The notes beneath the pieces are model-generated. The model searched no databases. It worked only from the letters and a program-made list of their open reading frames with translations, and was not told the origin of the DNA. Shown here in pieces: positions 35,075 to 44,226 of a stretch of 64,000 nucleotides of DNA. Positions within the stretch are counted from its first letter, which is position 1; the number at the start of each line of letters is the position of its first letter. The DNA is taken from contig NC_134014.1 of NCBI RefSeq assembly GCF_040712315.1, positions 41,901,634 to 41,965,633 on the forward strand, given 5' to 3'. The translations under genes were made by a program, and so were the position numbers. This stretch comes from Castanea sativa. Taxonomy: Eukaryota; Streptophyta; Magnoliopsida; Fagales; Fagaceae.

Positions 35075-36198
35075 ATGGCCTCCTGCTCGTCTAGCGACAG
35101 TGTGGTCAGGGCCATAGACGAGTATCGCGACGACTCTAATTATGACACCTCTAGTAACGTCAGTAGTAGTAGTGGTCACACAACTGAGGAATATACATCT
35201 GGTGTTCCTGGAATCCCTGTAGAAACTCTTCAAGAGAGTATTAGGACGAGGACAGCCTCTGGGGCTGACACCTCGACGAGCTCCCCGCCGTCCTCCCCTT
35301 TAGACGAACAGGAAACCGTATATAGTTGTGCTCTAGAGGTTCCTTCCAGGACGGACGAGAGAAGGTTAGATTCCCTTAGGACTTGGTTTCAGATTCTTGA
35401 TGATCTAAACCCTAGGCTAGCTGTCCGAGGTGAGTGGTGTTGCCAGCCTCGTTTTGGAATAGGTGTTTATGAAGCCTATTTGTTAGGGGGGCTTAGACTT
35501 CCTTTAAATGCCTTTGCTAGGGAATTACTCACTAGGCTGGGCTTGGGAGTGTGTCAGCTTAACCCCAACGCATGGAGACTAGTTGTCTCCATGCAAGTCT
35601 TATGGATGGAGGTGTTTGACGGGGACCGTCCTATTACCGTGGACGAGTTCTTGTACTGCTATAAACCCTCCGAGATAAATCAGTCTCGAGGCTTCCATCA
35701 GTTCACAGCCAGGGGCAATGACTGTAGACTGATTAAGTCTTTGCCCTCGTCTGACAGAAACTGGAAGACGGAGTTTTTCTTCGTCTCTGGTTTCTGGGCA
35801 GGGCATCCCGTTGAGATTGGTAGAGACTCATTTGCTCCTTATACTGGAGACATAGGGAACCTTCGTCCAAAAGGTATGTCACGTTCTTCCCTTTTTTTTT
35901 TTTATATTATACTTTCTGTTTGGACGATGGTTTGACCTTAATTTCTTTCTTCCCTTTCCAGCCGTTGGACGACCCTCTTTGAGCAAGTTCCATCGTGACC
36001 GCGTCCACAGGGCCCGTCTACATCCTGAACGAGACTTCCACTCGTTAGTGACCCTCAAGCGTCTACACAAGTGGGGACTCGGCCCTGAACCGTCCGTCGA
36101 AGCTTTAGCACACGAGTTAACCACCCGTAGACGTGAGTGCTCCTCTTAAGATATGCACTTTTCATTTTTGTTCATGATTACTTGCATATTTATTTATT

Positions 36199-36230
<32 letters not shown>

Positions 36231-37273
36231 TTTTTTTTAGGAATGGCAACCATGAAGGGAAACAGGGGGAAGGAAGTTGTCGACGAGGTAGCTAGACCTG
36301 AGCCTCGTCCTGCTTCTGGAGAAAAGAGGAAGAGCCTGTCCAAGCATGTGGACTTGGCTAGCTTGCCAAGTCGTCGGGGCAAGAAAGCTAAGTCCGGGCC
36401 GTCCAGGACTGAAACCGTTAGGACTGAACTTCCTCCTCAGCCACCCGTCCTGGTCGTTGACGTAGATTCGTCCACTCCCCTCAGTGCCACTCCGTCCAAG
36501 TCCCCTGCTCCTGACTCGTCCCAGCCTCCTCAAAGGACTTCTACTAATTTATTGGAGAACGAGGATCTGGCTTGGGAACGATTCCAAGAGGCTGTGAAGG
36601 GCGAGGACGTAGCTGCGTGCTACGACATGTCCTTGAAAGAGTTTGAGCACTCTGGCGTCCACGATCTCTTCAAGGTAACCATCTTTGCCTCGTCTTGATT
36701 TGTCCATGTTTTCCCAATATTACTTCTATCATCTGAACTTCCTATTCTTCTATGTAGGCAATGTCCAAGTTCATAGCTGCGTCCAGGCAGGCCACAGAAA
36801 TGGACAGGACGAGGGTCCTCCTGGAGAAACGAATAGAAGAGGTCAAAAACGACTGTAGGACGTGGGCAGAGGTGGCGAACAAGGCCAAGGACGAGGCTGA
36901 GGAGTTCAAAGCTTTGGTGGGGGAGCTGAAGTCTGACGCTGCCAAGAAAGACGAGCGTCTTGAACTTCTTCAAAAGGAGAACGACGAGCTGAATCTACTT
37001 TTGAAGAAGGCTAAAGACGAGGCAGTGGAAGAATTCAAAGCGTCCAAAGAGTTCACTGACCTGATGGATACAAACTACGCAGCAGGGTTTGAGGACTTTA
37101 GAATGGATGCTATGGACAACTTTCCTGAAGTTGACTTTAGCACCATTAAACTCAACCTTGCTGCTGCTACAAGTTCCCTTATCCACACAGGCTCAGACGA
37201 TGTCAACATCGAGGACGACGCTTCCACCAAACCAGCTCAGGACGACCCCAACGTTGATGCCCCTTCCTCTTGA
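35075..37273 (+). CDS. Intact spliced antisense gene of the nested Tat element
   Basis: Four exons, 35075-35873, 35962-36132, 36241-36674 and 36758-37273, with GT...AG introns of 88, 108 and 83 nt. All phases fit, giving 1920 nt and 639 residues with one stop at the end. Residues about 1-95 are Ser/Thr/Asp/Glu-rich. A conserved domain follows (GVYEAYLLGGLRLPLN, LGVCQLNPNAWR, RLIKSLP, VSGFWAG), matching the homologues at 28415 and 62004. The middle is basic and Pro/Ser-rich with KKAKSGPSR-type basic patches that could serve in nuclear import (inference). The C-terminus (36758 onward) is a long charged coiled coil with an acidic end. The first and third introns match in position and phase those of the third element. 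The protein resembles the plant 'putative gypsy-type transposon' family (PF04195, from memory). The biochemical role is unknown. An alternative Met at 35051 exists. Confidence 0.85.
36190..36232. repeat. (TTTA)n microsatellite inside an intron
   Basis: About ten TTTA units within the second intron (36133-36240) of the antisense gene, just before its acceptor. Confidence 0.85.
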
Positions 37274-38288
37274 AGAAGTTGTTATTGTTTAGCTTTCTTC
37301 TTTTCTCTTTTTTATTTAAAATGTATTTGAGAATTTGAAATATTATTTAAGTACAATTTCCTCGTCTAGAGTGTTCTAGACGAGCTTATGAACAGTGTCT
37401 TTTACTGTTTATTTTATAAGGGTTTTTGGACGGTGGCCGTCTACCCTTTTCAAGTTAAAGAATATCTTCTTTGTTTGTTTATCATTTATGTCATTGTCCT
37501 TTAAACTATGCTCTAAGTGTTGAATGACCGTCTACAATCTTTTTATGGACGACCCACTTAGGACTGATGATGACTGCATTACTTTAGCCTGTCCCTTAGG
37601 CAATTATTATTCGCCTTCTCGAAAGTAGTTTATAATATTTATGCTTTCTTGTCTTGACGAGTGGGCCTTGGCCTTTCTTTTGCTTTATTCTTTTTTGAAG
37701 GAAAGCTTTGGACGAGCAGTCCTTGGCTTCTTTCTCCTGCCTTTTTTAAAGGAAAGCTTTGGACGAGCAGTCCTTGGCTTCTTTCTCTTGCCTTTTTTGA
37801 AGGAAAGCTTTGGACGAGCAGTCCTTGGCTTCTTTCTCTTGCTTTATCCCTTTTTTTTTGAAGGAAAGCTTTGGACGAGAAGAATCTTGGACGAGCATGC
37901 CTTTGCATTTTTTCTTTGCTTTATCCTCATTTAAAGGAAATCTTAGACGAGTTTGCCTTCGTCCCGAGATTTTATTTGTCTAAGGCTTTTGCCTCGTCCG
38001 TGGATATTATCAAGGAAACTGGAATTCAAGTACATAAGAAATCCAAACCATATTATTACATGAACATTGTTCACAAACTTGGCACACGCTTACAAGCTAG
38101 TGCCTTATTAAGATATCAAGTACATAGCATCGTCTTTCATAAGCTAGTCTGTAAGTAGTGCAAAAGTTTAAGAACTAGTGCACTTTTATTCATAACACAC
38201 CATAATAGTAGTAAAAGCACAAGTAAACATAAGCAAACACGCAAATCACAACTGTAATTTTGCCACTGACTTCCCTTGTCCCCGCTCA
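37274..38288. other. Convergent spacer between the antisense gene and pol in the nested element
   Basis: About 1 kb that probably contains the 3' ends of both the plus-strand antisense transcript and the minus-strand gag-pol transcript. It holds the 51-bp repeats, listed separately. The open frames at 37641-37934 and 37639-37908 come from those repeats. Confidence 0.6.
37660..37960. repeat. Tandem repeat of about 51 bp in the nested element
   Basis: GAAAGCTTTGGACGAG recurs at 37701, 37752, 37803 and 37865, with CAGTCCTTGGCTTCTTTCTC filling the units; spacings are 51, 51 and 62 bp, followed by a more diverged copy. It occupies the same relative place as the 151-bp array of the outer element. 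Confidence 0.9.
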
Positions 38289-41200
38289 TCACTGATAGTA
38301 CCTTCGCAGATGTTCCACGTTCCAAGGATGCTCTAACTTCCGCCCGTCTAGGGCTTCCAGTGCAGTAGGACCCTTGCCTTTTGCGCTTGATCACCCCGTA
38401 GGGTCCTTCCCAATTGGGTCCCAGTTTTCCATGAGCCGGGTTCCCGGTCGCCAAGGAGACCCTTTTAAGGACAAGGTCCCCCACACCGAACCGTCCGGGT
38501 TTCACCATGGCGTCATGCGTCGTCCGGCCATGAGATTTTTGTACCTTGCCGTCCATTGTTCCGCATCCATTCTTACCTCATCGATAAGATCGAGGTCGAG
38601 GCGAAGTTGTTCCCCGTTGTCTTTCTCCTGGTACTCTATCACTCGGTGACTCGCCATGTGGACCTCCGCTGGTATGACAGCTTCACTCCCATAGGCTAGT
38701 TTGAACGGGGTCTCTCCTGTTGGAGTTCGTGCGGTCGTCCTATAGGCCCAAAGAACACCCGGTAGCTCGTCTGGCCATATCCCTTTTGCCCCCTCAAGCC
38801 GAGTCTTGATGATTTTCAGCAGGGATCGGTTTGCTACTTCTGCTTGCCCATTTGCTTGTGGATGGGAGGGTGAAGAGTAGTGATTCTTAATTCCAAAATG
38901 ATTGCAGAAATCCTTGAAGGGTGCGTTGTCAAATTGACGCCCGTTGTCAGATACTAATACCCTGGGTACTCCGAACCTGCATAGGATGTTCTTCCATACG
39001 AAATTTTTCACGTTCTGCTGAGTGATTGCTGCAAGAGGCTCGGCTTCTACCCACTTGGTAAAGTAATCTATTCCAACCACCAGAAATTTCATCTGCCGGA
39101 TTCCTACGGGGAAAGGACCCAGGATATCCAGGCCCCACTGTGCAAAGGGCCATGGGGCCATCATTGGGGTCTGGTACTCTGACGGCTGTCTAGGCACGTT
39201 GCTATAACGCTGGCATTGGTCACATACCTTGACATAAGCTTTAGCGTCTGCCTGCATTGTTGGCCAATTGTAGCCGGCACGGATGACCTTATGGACAAGG
39301 GACCTTGCCCCTGAATGATTTCCACACGATCCTTCATGAACTTCCCTTAGAACATAGTTTGACTCGTCAGGAGCCAAGCATCTTAAGTAGGGTTGGGAAA
39401 AGCCTCGCTTGTACAACACTTCATTAATGAGGACATACTTGGCCGACCTGACCCTCAACTTTCTCGCCTCATCCTTGTCCTCTGGAAGCCACCCATCCTT
39501 GAGGTAAATTATTATCGGACTCATCCAATTCTCTCCTCCTCCTATCTGCTGTATGTCAGGGATGTCTATACTCGGCATGTACTGGATGTCGTCGAACTTG
39601 TCTATGACCCCTGCCGAGGCGGCTTTTGCCAAGGCGTCTGCTTCTGCATTCTCCTCCCTGGGAAGTTGAATAAAACTTATGGCTGAAAATTTTCGGGCAA
39701 GGCGTTTCACTTTGTTAAGGTACTTCTTCATTCGATCCTCCTTGACATCACACATCCCATTTACTTGGTTGATGACCAGTTGAGAGTCTCCTTTGATTGT
39801 TAAGGACTCCACCCCTAAGGACTTGGCCAATTCCAACCCCTTGAGTAGAGCCTCATACTCAGCCTCGTTGTTGGTAGTTGGATACTGCAGACGGGTCGCA
39901 TACTCCAGCTTGTCACCCTCAGGGGACTTCAGTACAATTCCAATCCCTCCTGCATACATTGTGGACGATCCATCTACATTTACCACCCACATTTCATTTC
40001 CTTCGTCCTTGTTCAGGTCGTCCTGACTGGGGGTAAATTCTGCAATGAAATCTACCAACGCTTGCGCTTTTATTGTGCTCCTCGGGAGGTACCTGACATC
40101 GAACTCGCTGAGCTCAACGGCCCACTGTACCAGCCGTCCAGCAGCTTCCAACCTGCTCATCGCCTTTTTTATGGGATGGTCTGTCAAGACGTTGATGACG
40201 TGTGCCTGAAAATAATGTCTCAGCTTCCTGGAAGCCGTGACTAACGCGAAGGCTAGTTTCTCCATCATCGGGTACCGTCCTTCTGCCCCTCTCATCGCGT
40301 GGCTTGTGTAATAGACCGGCCTCTGGACTCTTCCCTCTTCTCTGATCAACGCTGAGCTTACTGCGTGTGGGGACACTGCCAAGTACAAGTACAACTCTTC
40401 CCCAGGTATAGACGGACTCAACAATGGGGCCGTCATTAGATACGCCTTCAGGTCTTGGAAGGCCTTTTGACACTCGTCCGTCCATTCAAAAGCCTTCCTA
40501 AGGACTTTAAAGAAAGGTAAACATTTGTCAGTAGCTTTCGATACAAACCTGTTGAGGGCGGCGACTCGTCCAGTAAGAGACTGGACTTCCTTGATATTTC
40601 TCGGTGGCTCCATGTTCAGTATCGCCTGGATTTTATCCGGATTTGCCTCAATTCCCCTGTGTGACACCATAAACCCCAAGAACTTACCCGACGAAACTCC
40701 GAAAGCACACTTGCTCGGATTTAACTTCATGTGGTACCGTCGCAATGTGTCAAAAGTCTCTTGAAGGTCTTCAAGATGTTTATCCTCGTCCTGGCTCTTC
40801 ACCAGCATGTCGTCCACATAAACCTCCACATTTCGCCCGATTTGAGGACGGAACATATGGTTAACCAGCCTTTGGTAGGTCGCCCCTGCGTTCTTCAAAC
40901 CGAAGGGCATAACCTTGTATCAATACAACCCTTGGCTTGTGACGAATGAGGTCTTCTCCTGATCCGCTTCATTCATCTGAATCTGGTTGTACCCTGAGAA
41001 AGCGTCCATGAAGCTAAGTATCCTGTGACCTGCCGTCGAGTCCACTAACTGGTCAATGCGTGGCAATGGGTAGCTATCCTTGGGGCAAGCTTTGTTGAGA
41101 TCAGTGAAGTCCATGCACATCCGCCACTTGCCATTGGCTTTTCTGACCATGACTACGTTCGCCAACCAGTCTGGGTAATGAACTTCTCGGATAAACTTCG

Positions 41201-41447
41201 CGGCGACCAACTTCTGCACCTCTTCCTTAACGGCATTATCTCGCTCGGGAGCAAAAACTCTTCTCTTCTGACGCACTGGTTTCGAATAGGGACACACATT
41301 CAGGCTGTGGGTAATGACGTTTGGATCAATTCCAGGCATGTCCTCATGACTCCATGCGAAGACATCGAGGTTTTTCCTCAGAAACCGGACCAAAGCGTGC
41401 TTCGCCCCCTCTTCCATGCTCGCCCCAACTCTGGTAGACTTCTTGGG
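38289..41447 (-). pseudogene. pol of the nested Tat element: RT, RNase H, integrase
   Basis: On the minus strand and in the same frame as gag. RT (about 41200-40600) has DFTDLNKACPKDSYPLPRID and the catalytic YVDDMLV. RNase H follows (VNVDGSSTMYAGG, NNEAEYEAL, KGDSQLVI). Integrase has the H..H..C..C zinc site (HEGSCGNHSG, CDQCQRY) and the D, D, E residues (LDILGPF, VLVSDNGRQF, NGQAEVANR). Lesions: UGA at 40922-40920 inside RT (GLY*YKVMPFG), a frameshift near 38520, and a second near 38360 before the final LEALDGRKLEHPWNVEHLRR; TGA ends at 38289. These would block a full polyprotein unless the base calls are wrong. Annotated as a pseudogene for that reason. Confidence 0.9.
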
Positions 41448-43514
41448 CTAGTCATCGTCCAAAGGGACGTCCTCTAATGCTTCAGTGGGCTCAGCCACAA
41501 CCCTTTTTCCGTCTATGCTCATCGTCTGCATATGCTCGTCCATGGCCAGCATGGCTAGGTAGCATTCTCTGGCAGCTAGTTGGTCTCCTTGTACCTGGCC
41601 TACTCCGTGCTCGGTCGGGAATTTAATGGACAGGTGGTAGGTAGAGGTTACCGCTTTCCAGCTGTTCAAAGTTGGCCTTCCAATTATTGCATTGTATGAC
41701 GATGCGCAATCAACAACAAGGAAATTCACCTCTTTGGTTATCTGTAGCGGATACGTCCCGACGACTACTGGCAACATGATGGTGCCCACAGGTTGCACCT
41801 TCATTCCTCCGAATCCCACCAACGACGAGTTCACTGGTCGAAACCGATCTCGTCCTAGCTTCATTTGTTGGAACGCGGGGTAGTAGAGAATGTCTGCAGA
41901 GCTGCCATTGTCTATCAATACCCTCCTGGTCATGTAGTCAGAGATGAGTAGGGTGATGACTATCGCGTCATCGTGTGGATGGTGAATTCGTCCTGCCTCC
42001 TCATCCGTGAAAGTAACAGCCTGTTGGTCTACCTCCCTCGTCCTAGTAGGTCGTCCAGACTGTTGGATGTTCTGCACCACCCTCAGGTACGTCTTCTTTG
42101 ATTTGGACGACTGCACCGTCGAGCTTCCTCCTATAATTACCCTTATTTCTCCTAGTGGGGGGCGTGATGATTCTTCCACCTTGGCCTTCATTTTCTCATC
42201 TCTCTGGTCTCGTCCAAGGAAGTTCCTCAATTTCCCCTGTCTAATGAGATTTTCTATTTGTTGCTTCAAGTCAAAGCACTCGTCTGTATCATGCCCGTGG
42301 TCCCTATGAAAACGGCAGTACTTGCTCCTATTACGCTTGTTGGGGTCTCCCTTCATTTTGTCTGGCCACTTCAAGGACGGATCATCCTTGATCTGCATAA
42401 GGACCTGCTCTAACGGCATAGTCAGGGGCGTGTATTGCTGATTCCTTGCAGAGGAACTGGCCTTCTTACCATCCTTATCTTTTCTCTCGTCTACCCGAAA
42501 TTTCTTCGGACGAGGTCCCTGGTCCTGGTAGCGATGGTGGCCCACCTCCGAGCGCTCTGCCCTTTTTCTTTTCTTGGCTATGATGGCGTCTTCGGCATTC
42601 ATAAAATTCTGGGCCGAATGGACAAGCTCGGCCATAGTCTGTGGTTCCTGCTCGTAGAGCTTATGAATAAACAAGTCAGAATTGACCCCATTGTGGAAAG
42701 CGGCCAGCAATAGCTTGTCATCCATCTCGTCCACCGTTAAGGCTTCTCTGTTAAAACGGGTGATAAAAGATCGCAAACTCTCATTGTCCCCTTGTTCTAT
42801 GGTCAGCAGGCTAGAGGAGGAACTCTTGTGACGCTGTCCTCCAATGAAGTTGTTGACAAACAGCTTACTCAGTTCTTCAAATGATCCCACTGAGTTTGGG
42901 GGAATCTTGCTGAACCACACTCGCGCTGGTCCCTTGAGTGTGGTGGGAAAAGCTCTGCACATGATCTCGTCTGGGACCCCCTGCAGATGCATGGTCGTCT
43001 TGAAAGTTGCAATGTGATCGTAGGGGTCGCGATTTCCATCGTACGAGTCTAGAGAAGACATTTTGAACTTCGGGGGTAGAGGGTGACTGTTGATGGAGGC
43101 TGTGAAAGGGGAGTCCGTTCGGTGGACCATATCATCTACTGGGTTTGCTCGCCTCATGTTTTCCCTCATTTCATCCATGGCTTTTCTCATCTGGTCCATT
43201 TCTTTTTCCAAGTGCGGCACCCTTCTTGAAGCGGTACCCCTTGTTTGATCTTCGGACTCTACATTCTCTCCTCCTTCCTGACTTGGGGCCCTTCCCTCCA
43301 TGTGTCCTTGACGCTGCCTCCTGAAGTTGATCTCCTTATTTAATTCCTGGTTCTGACGCGTCAGTTCTGCCATAGTGGCAGCCATGGATTGTATGTGCTG
43401 CATAGAAGGCGGTTGCATTACAGGTGCTGATCTGCGATCACGAAGGGGATTGCTGGAAGCATCCCTACTCTCCTGGTGGCCTGGGCTGGTAGCCCTTGAT
43501 CTTGTTCGAACCAT
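41448..43514 (-). CDS. gag-protease of the nested Tat element
   Basis: Open for 688 codons on the minus strand. An N-terminal coiled-coil region (MAATMAELTRQNQELNKE) precedes the capsid-type retrotransposon gag domain (YDGNRDPYDHIATFKTTM, ARVWFSKIPPNSV). A zinc-finger-like segment follows (CRFHRDHGHDTDEC), then an aspartic protease with the active-site stretch VLIDNGSSADI. Gag packages the RNA and the protease matures the particle. The frame ends with a single UAG at 41450-41448, and pol continues in the same frame. Tat elements often separate gag-pro from pol by a stop or an intron, so this UAG may be functional or a mutation. Confidence 0.9.
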   Translation of the reverse strand: MVRTRSRATSPGHQESRDASSNPLRDRRSAPVMQPPSMQHIQSMAATMAELTRQNQELNKEINFRRQRQGHMEGRAPSQEGGENVESEDQTRGTASRRVPHLEKEMDQMRKAMDEMRENMRRANPVDDMVHRTDSPFTASINSHPLPPKFKMSSLDSYDGNRDPYDHIATFKTTMHLQGVPDEIMCRAFPTTLKGPARVWFSKIPPNSVGSFEELSKLFVNNFIGGQRHKSSSSSLLTIEQGDNESLRSFITRFNREALTVDEMDDKLLLAAFHNGVNSDLFIHKLYEQEPQTMAELVHSAQNFMNAEDAIIAKKRKRAERSEVGHHRYQDQGPRPKKFRVDERKDKDGKKASSSARNQQYTPLTMPLEQVLMQIKDDPSLKWPDKMKGDPNKRNRSKYCRFHRDHGHDTDECFDLKQQIENLIRQGKLRNFLGRDQRDEKMKAKVEESSRPPLGEIRVIIGGSSTVQSSKSKKTYLRVVQNIQQSGRPTRTREVDQQAVTFTDEEAGRIHHPHDDAIVITLLISDYMTRRVLIDNGSSADILYYPAFQQMKLGRDRFRPVNSSLVGFGGMKVQPVGTIMLPVVVGTYPLQITKEVNFLVVDCASSYNAIIGRPTLNSWKAVTSTYHLSIKFPTEHGVGQVQGDQLAARECYLAMLAMDEHMQTMSIDGKRVVAEPTEALEDVPLDDD

Positions 43515-43548
43515 TCAACCTTTTGTCTGGGATAGAATAACAAGTTTA

Positions 43549-43572
43549 CCGTTTCTCACAGACGGCGCCAAC
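43549..43572 (-). promoter_or_regulatory. Primer-binding region of the nested element
   Basis: Directly after the 5' LTR on the minus strand: GTTGGCGCCGTCTGTGAG. TTGGCGCC-type sites are usual for Tat/Athila elements and pair with a tRNA 3' end; I have not identified the tRNA. Confidence 0.7.
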
Positions 43573-44221
43573 TGATGATGCCAAGAAAATCAGTAGGTTG
43601 GATGCTTCGGACTTGAAAGGACTACTGGTTCTTTCTACGGCCTGAAAAAGAAAGAAAAGCGTATCAAAGGCGACCGGGGCTGCCGGCCAAAAATCCTCCG
43701 ATGGTAAAGTTAGTTTTCCCTCTAAGTAATCTGAGTTCCAACTTTTTTGAGTAAAAACTCAACATACCTTGGCCTTGTCTGAATCAGTCTTTATATAGTG
43801 CCTTCATAGACGGTTATCGAAATAGGAACCTCTCCTGGATTCGAGGCTTAAACGTAACTGCCATAACCGTCCAGGAGTTACACTTCTATTTCACAACGGA
43901 TACATGACCGTTATGCGTGGGATACGGGATTGTCACATTATATTCGGAGATTCTCCCAAGTATGGTGCCCTCGTCCTGAATTTCCTTCGTCGAGTGCACC
44001 TGCTGATTCCAAGTGTGAAATCCTAGTCCATGGATCTTCACGTGGACGAGTCCTTTCAGGGTAGGCTGTGCGCATCCCACGGACGAGGGATGTAGGTTCG
44101 CTATCACCCTCTGGACGCCCTTGTTCGTTACCCTCGTCCTGAGGATAACTTCTGGACGGCTGCCGAGGTGATGACCGTCCATGGACGGTTTGAGTGGTTT
44201 GAGTGTTTTCATCCCATATCA
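43573..44221 (-). repeat. 5' LTR of the nested Tat element
   Basis: 649 bp, matching 34085-34733 at every position I compared. It would drive gag-pol transcription on the minus strand. Confidence 0.97.
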
Positions 44222-44226
44222 CCAGG

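Larger units (their letters stand above)
34085..44221 (-). mobile_element. Nested young Gypsy/Tat-type LTR retrotransposon (10.1 kb)
   Basis: Complete element with 649-bp LTRs (34085-34733 and 43573-44221) that I find identical when reading them side by side, at a constant offset of 9488. A perfect TSD CCAGG (34080-34084 and 44222-44226) interrupts the integrase of the outer element. Minus-strand order: 5' LTR, primer site, gag-pro, RT-RNase H-integrase, 51-bp repeats, antisense gene, purine tract, 3' LTR. Identical LTRs mean a very recent insertion. Gag-pol nevertheless carries stops and frameshifts, while the antisense gene is open. Confidence 0.96.

Noticed and set aside
37641..37934. 97-codon hydrophobic repeat protein
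   Set aside because: Produced by the 51-bp tandem repeat being a multiple of three; no start context or homology.
38289..43514. Endogenous pararetrovirus
   Set aside because: LTRs, TSD, a primer site and a Gypsy-type integrase are present; no movement protein or coat protein is seen.
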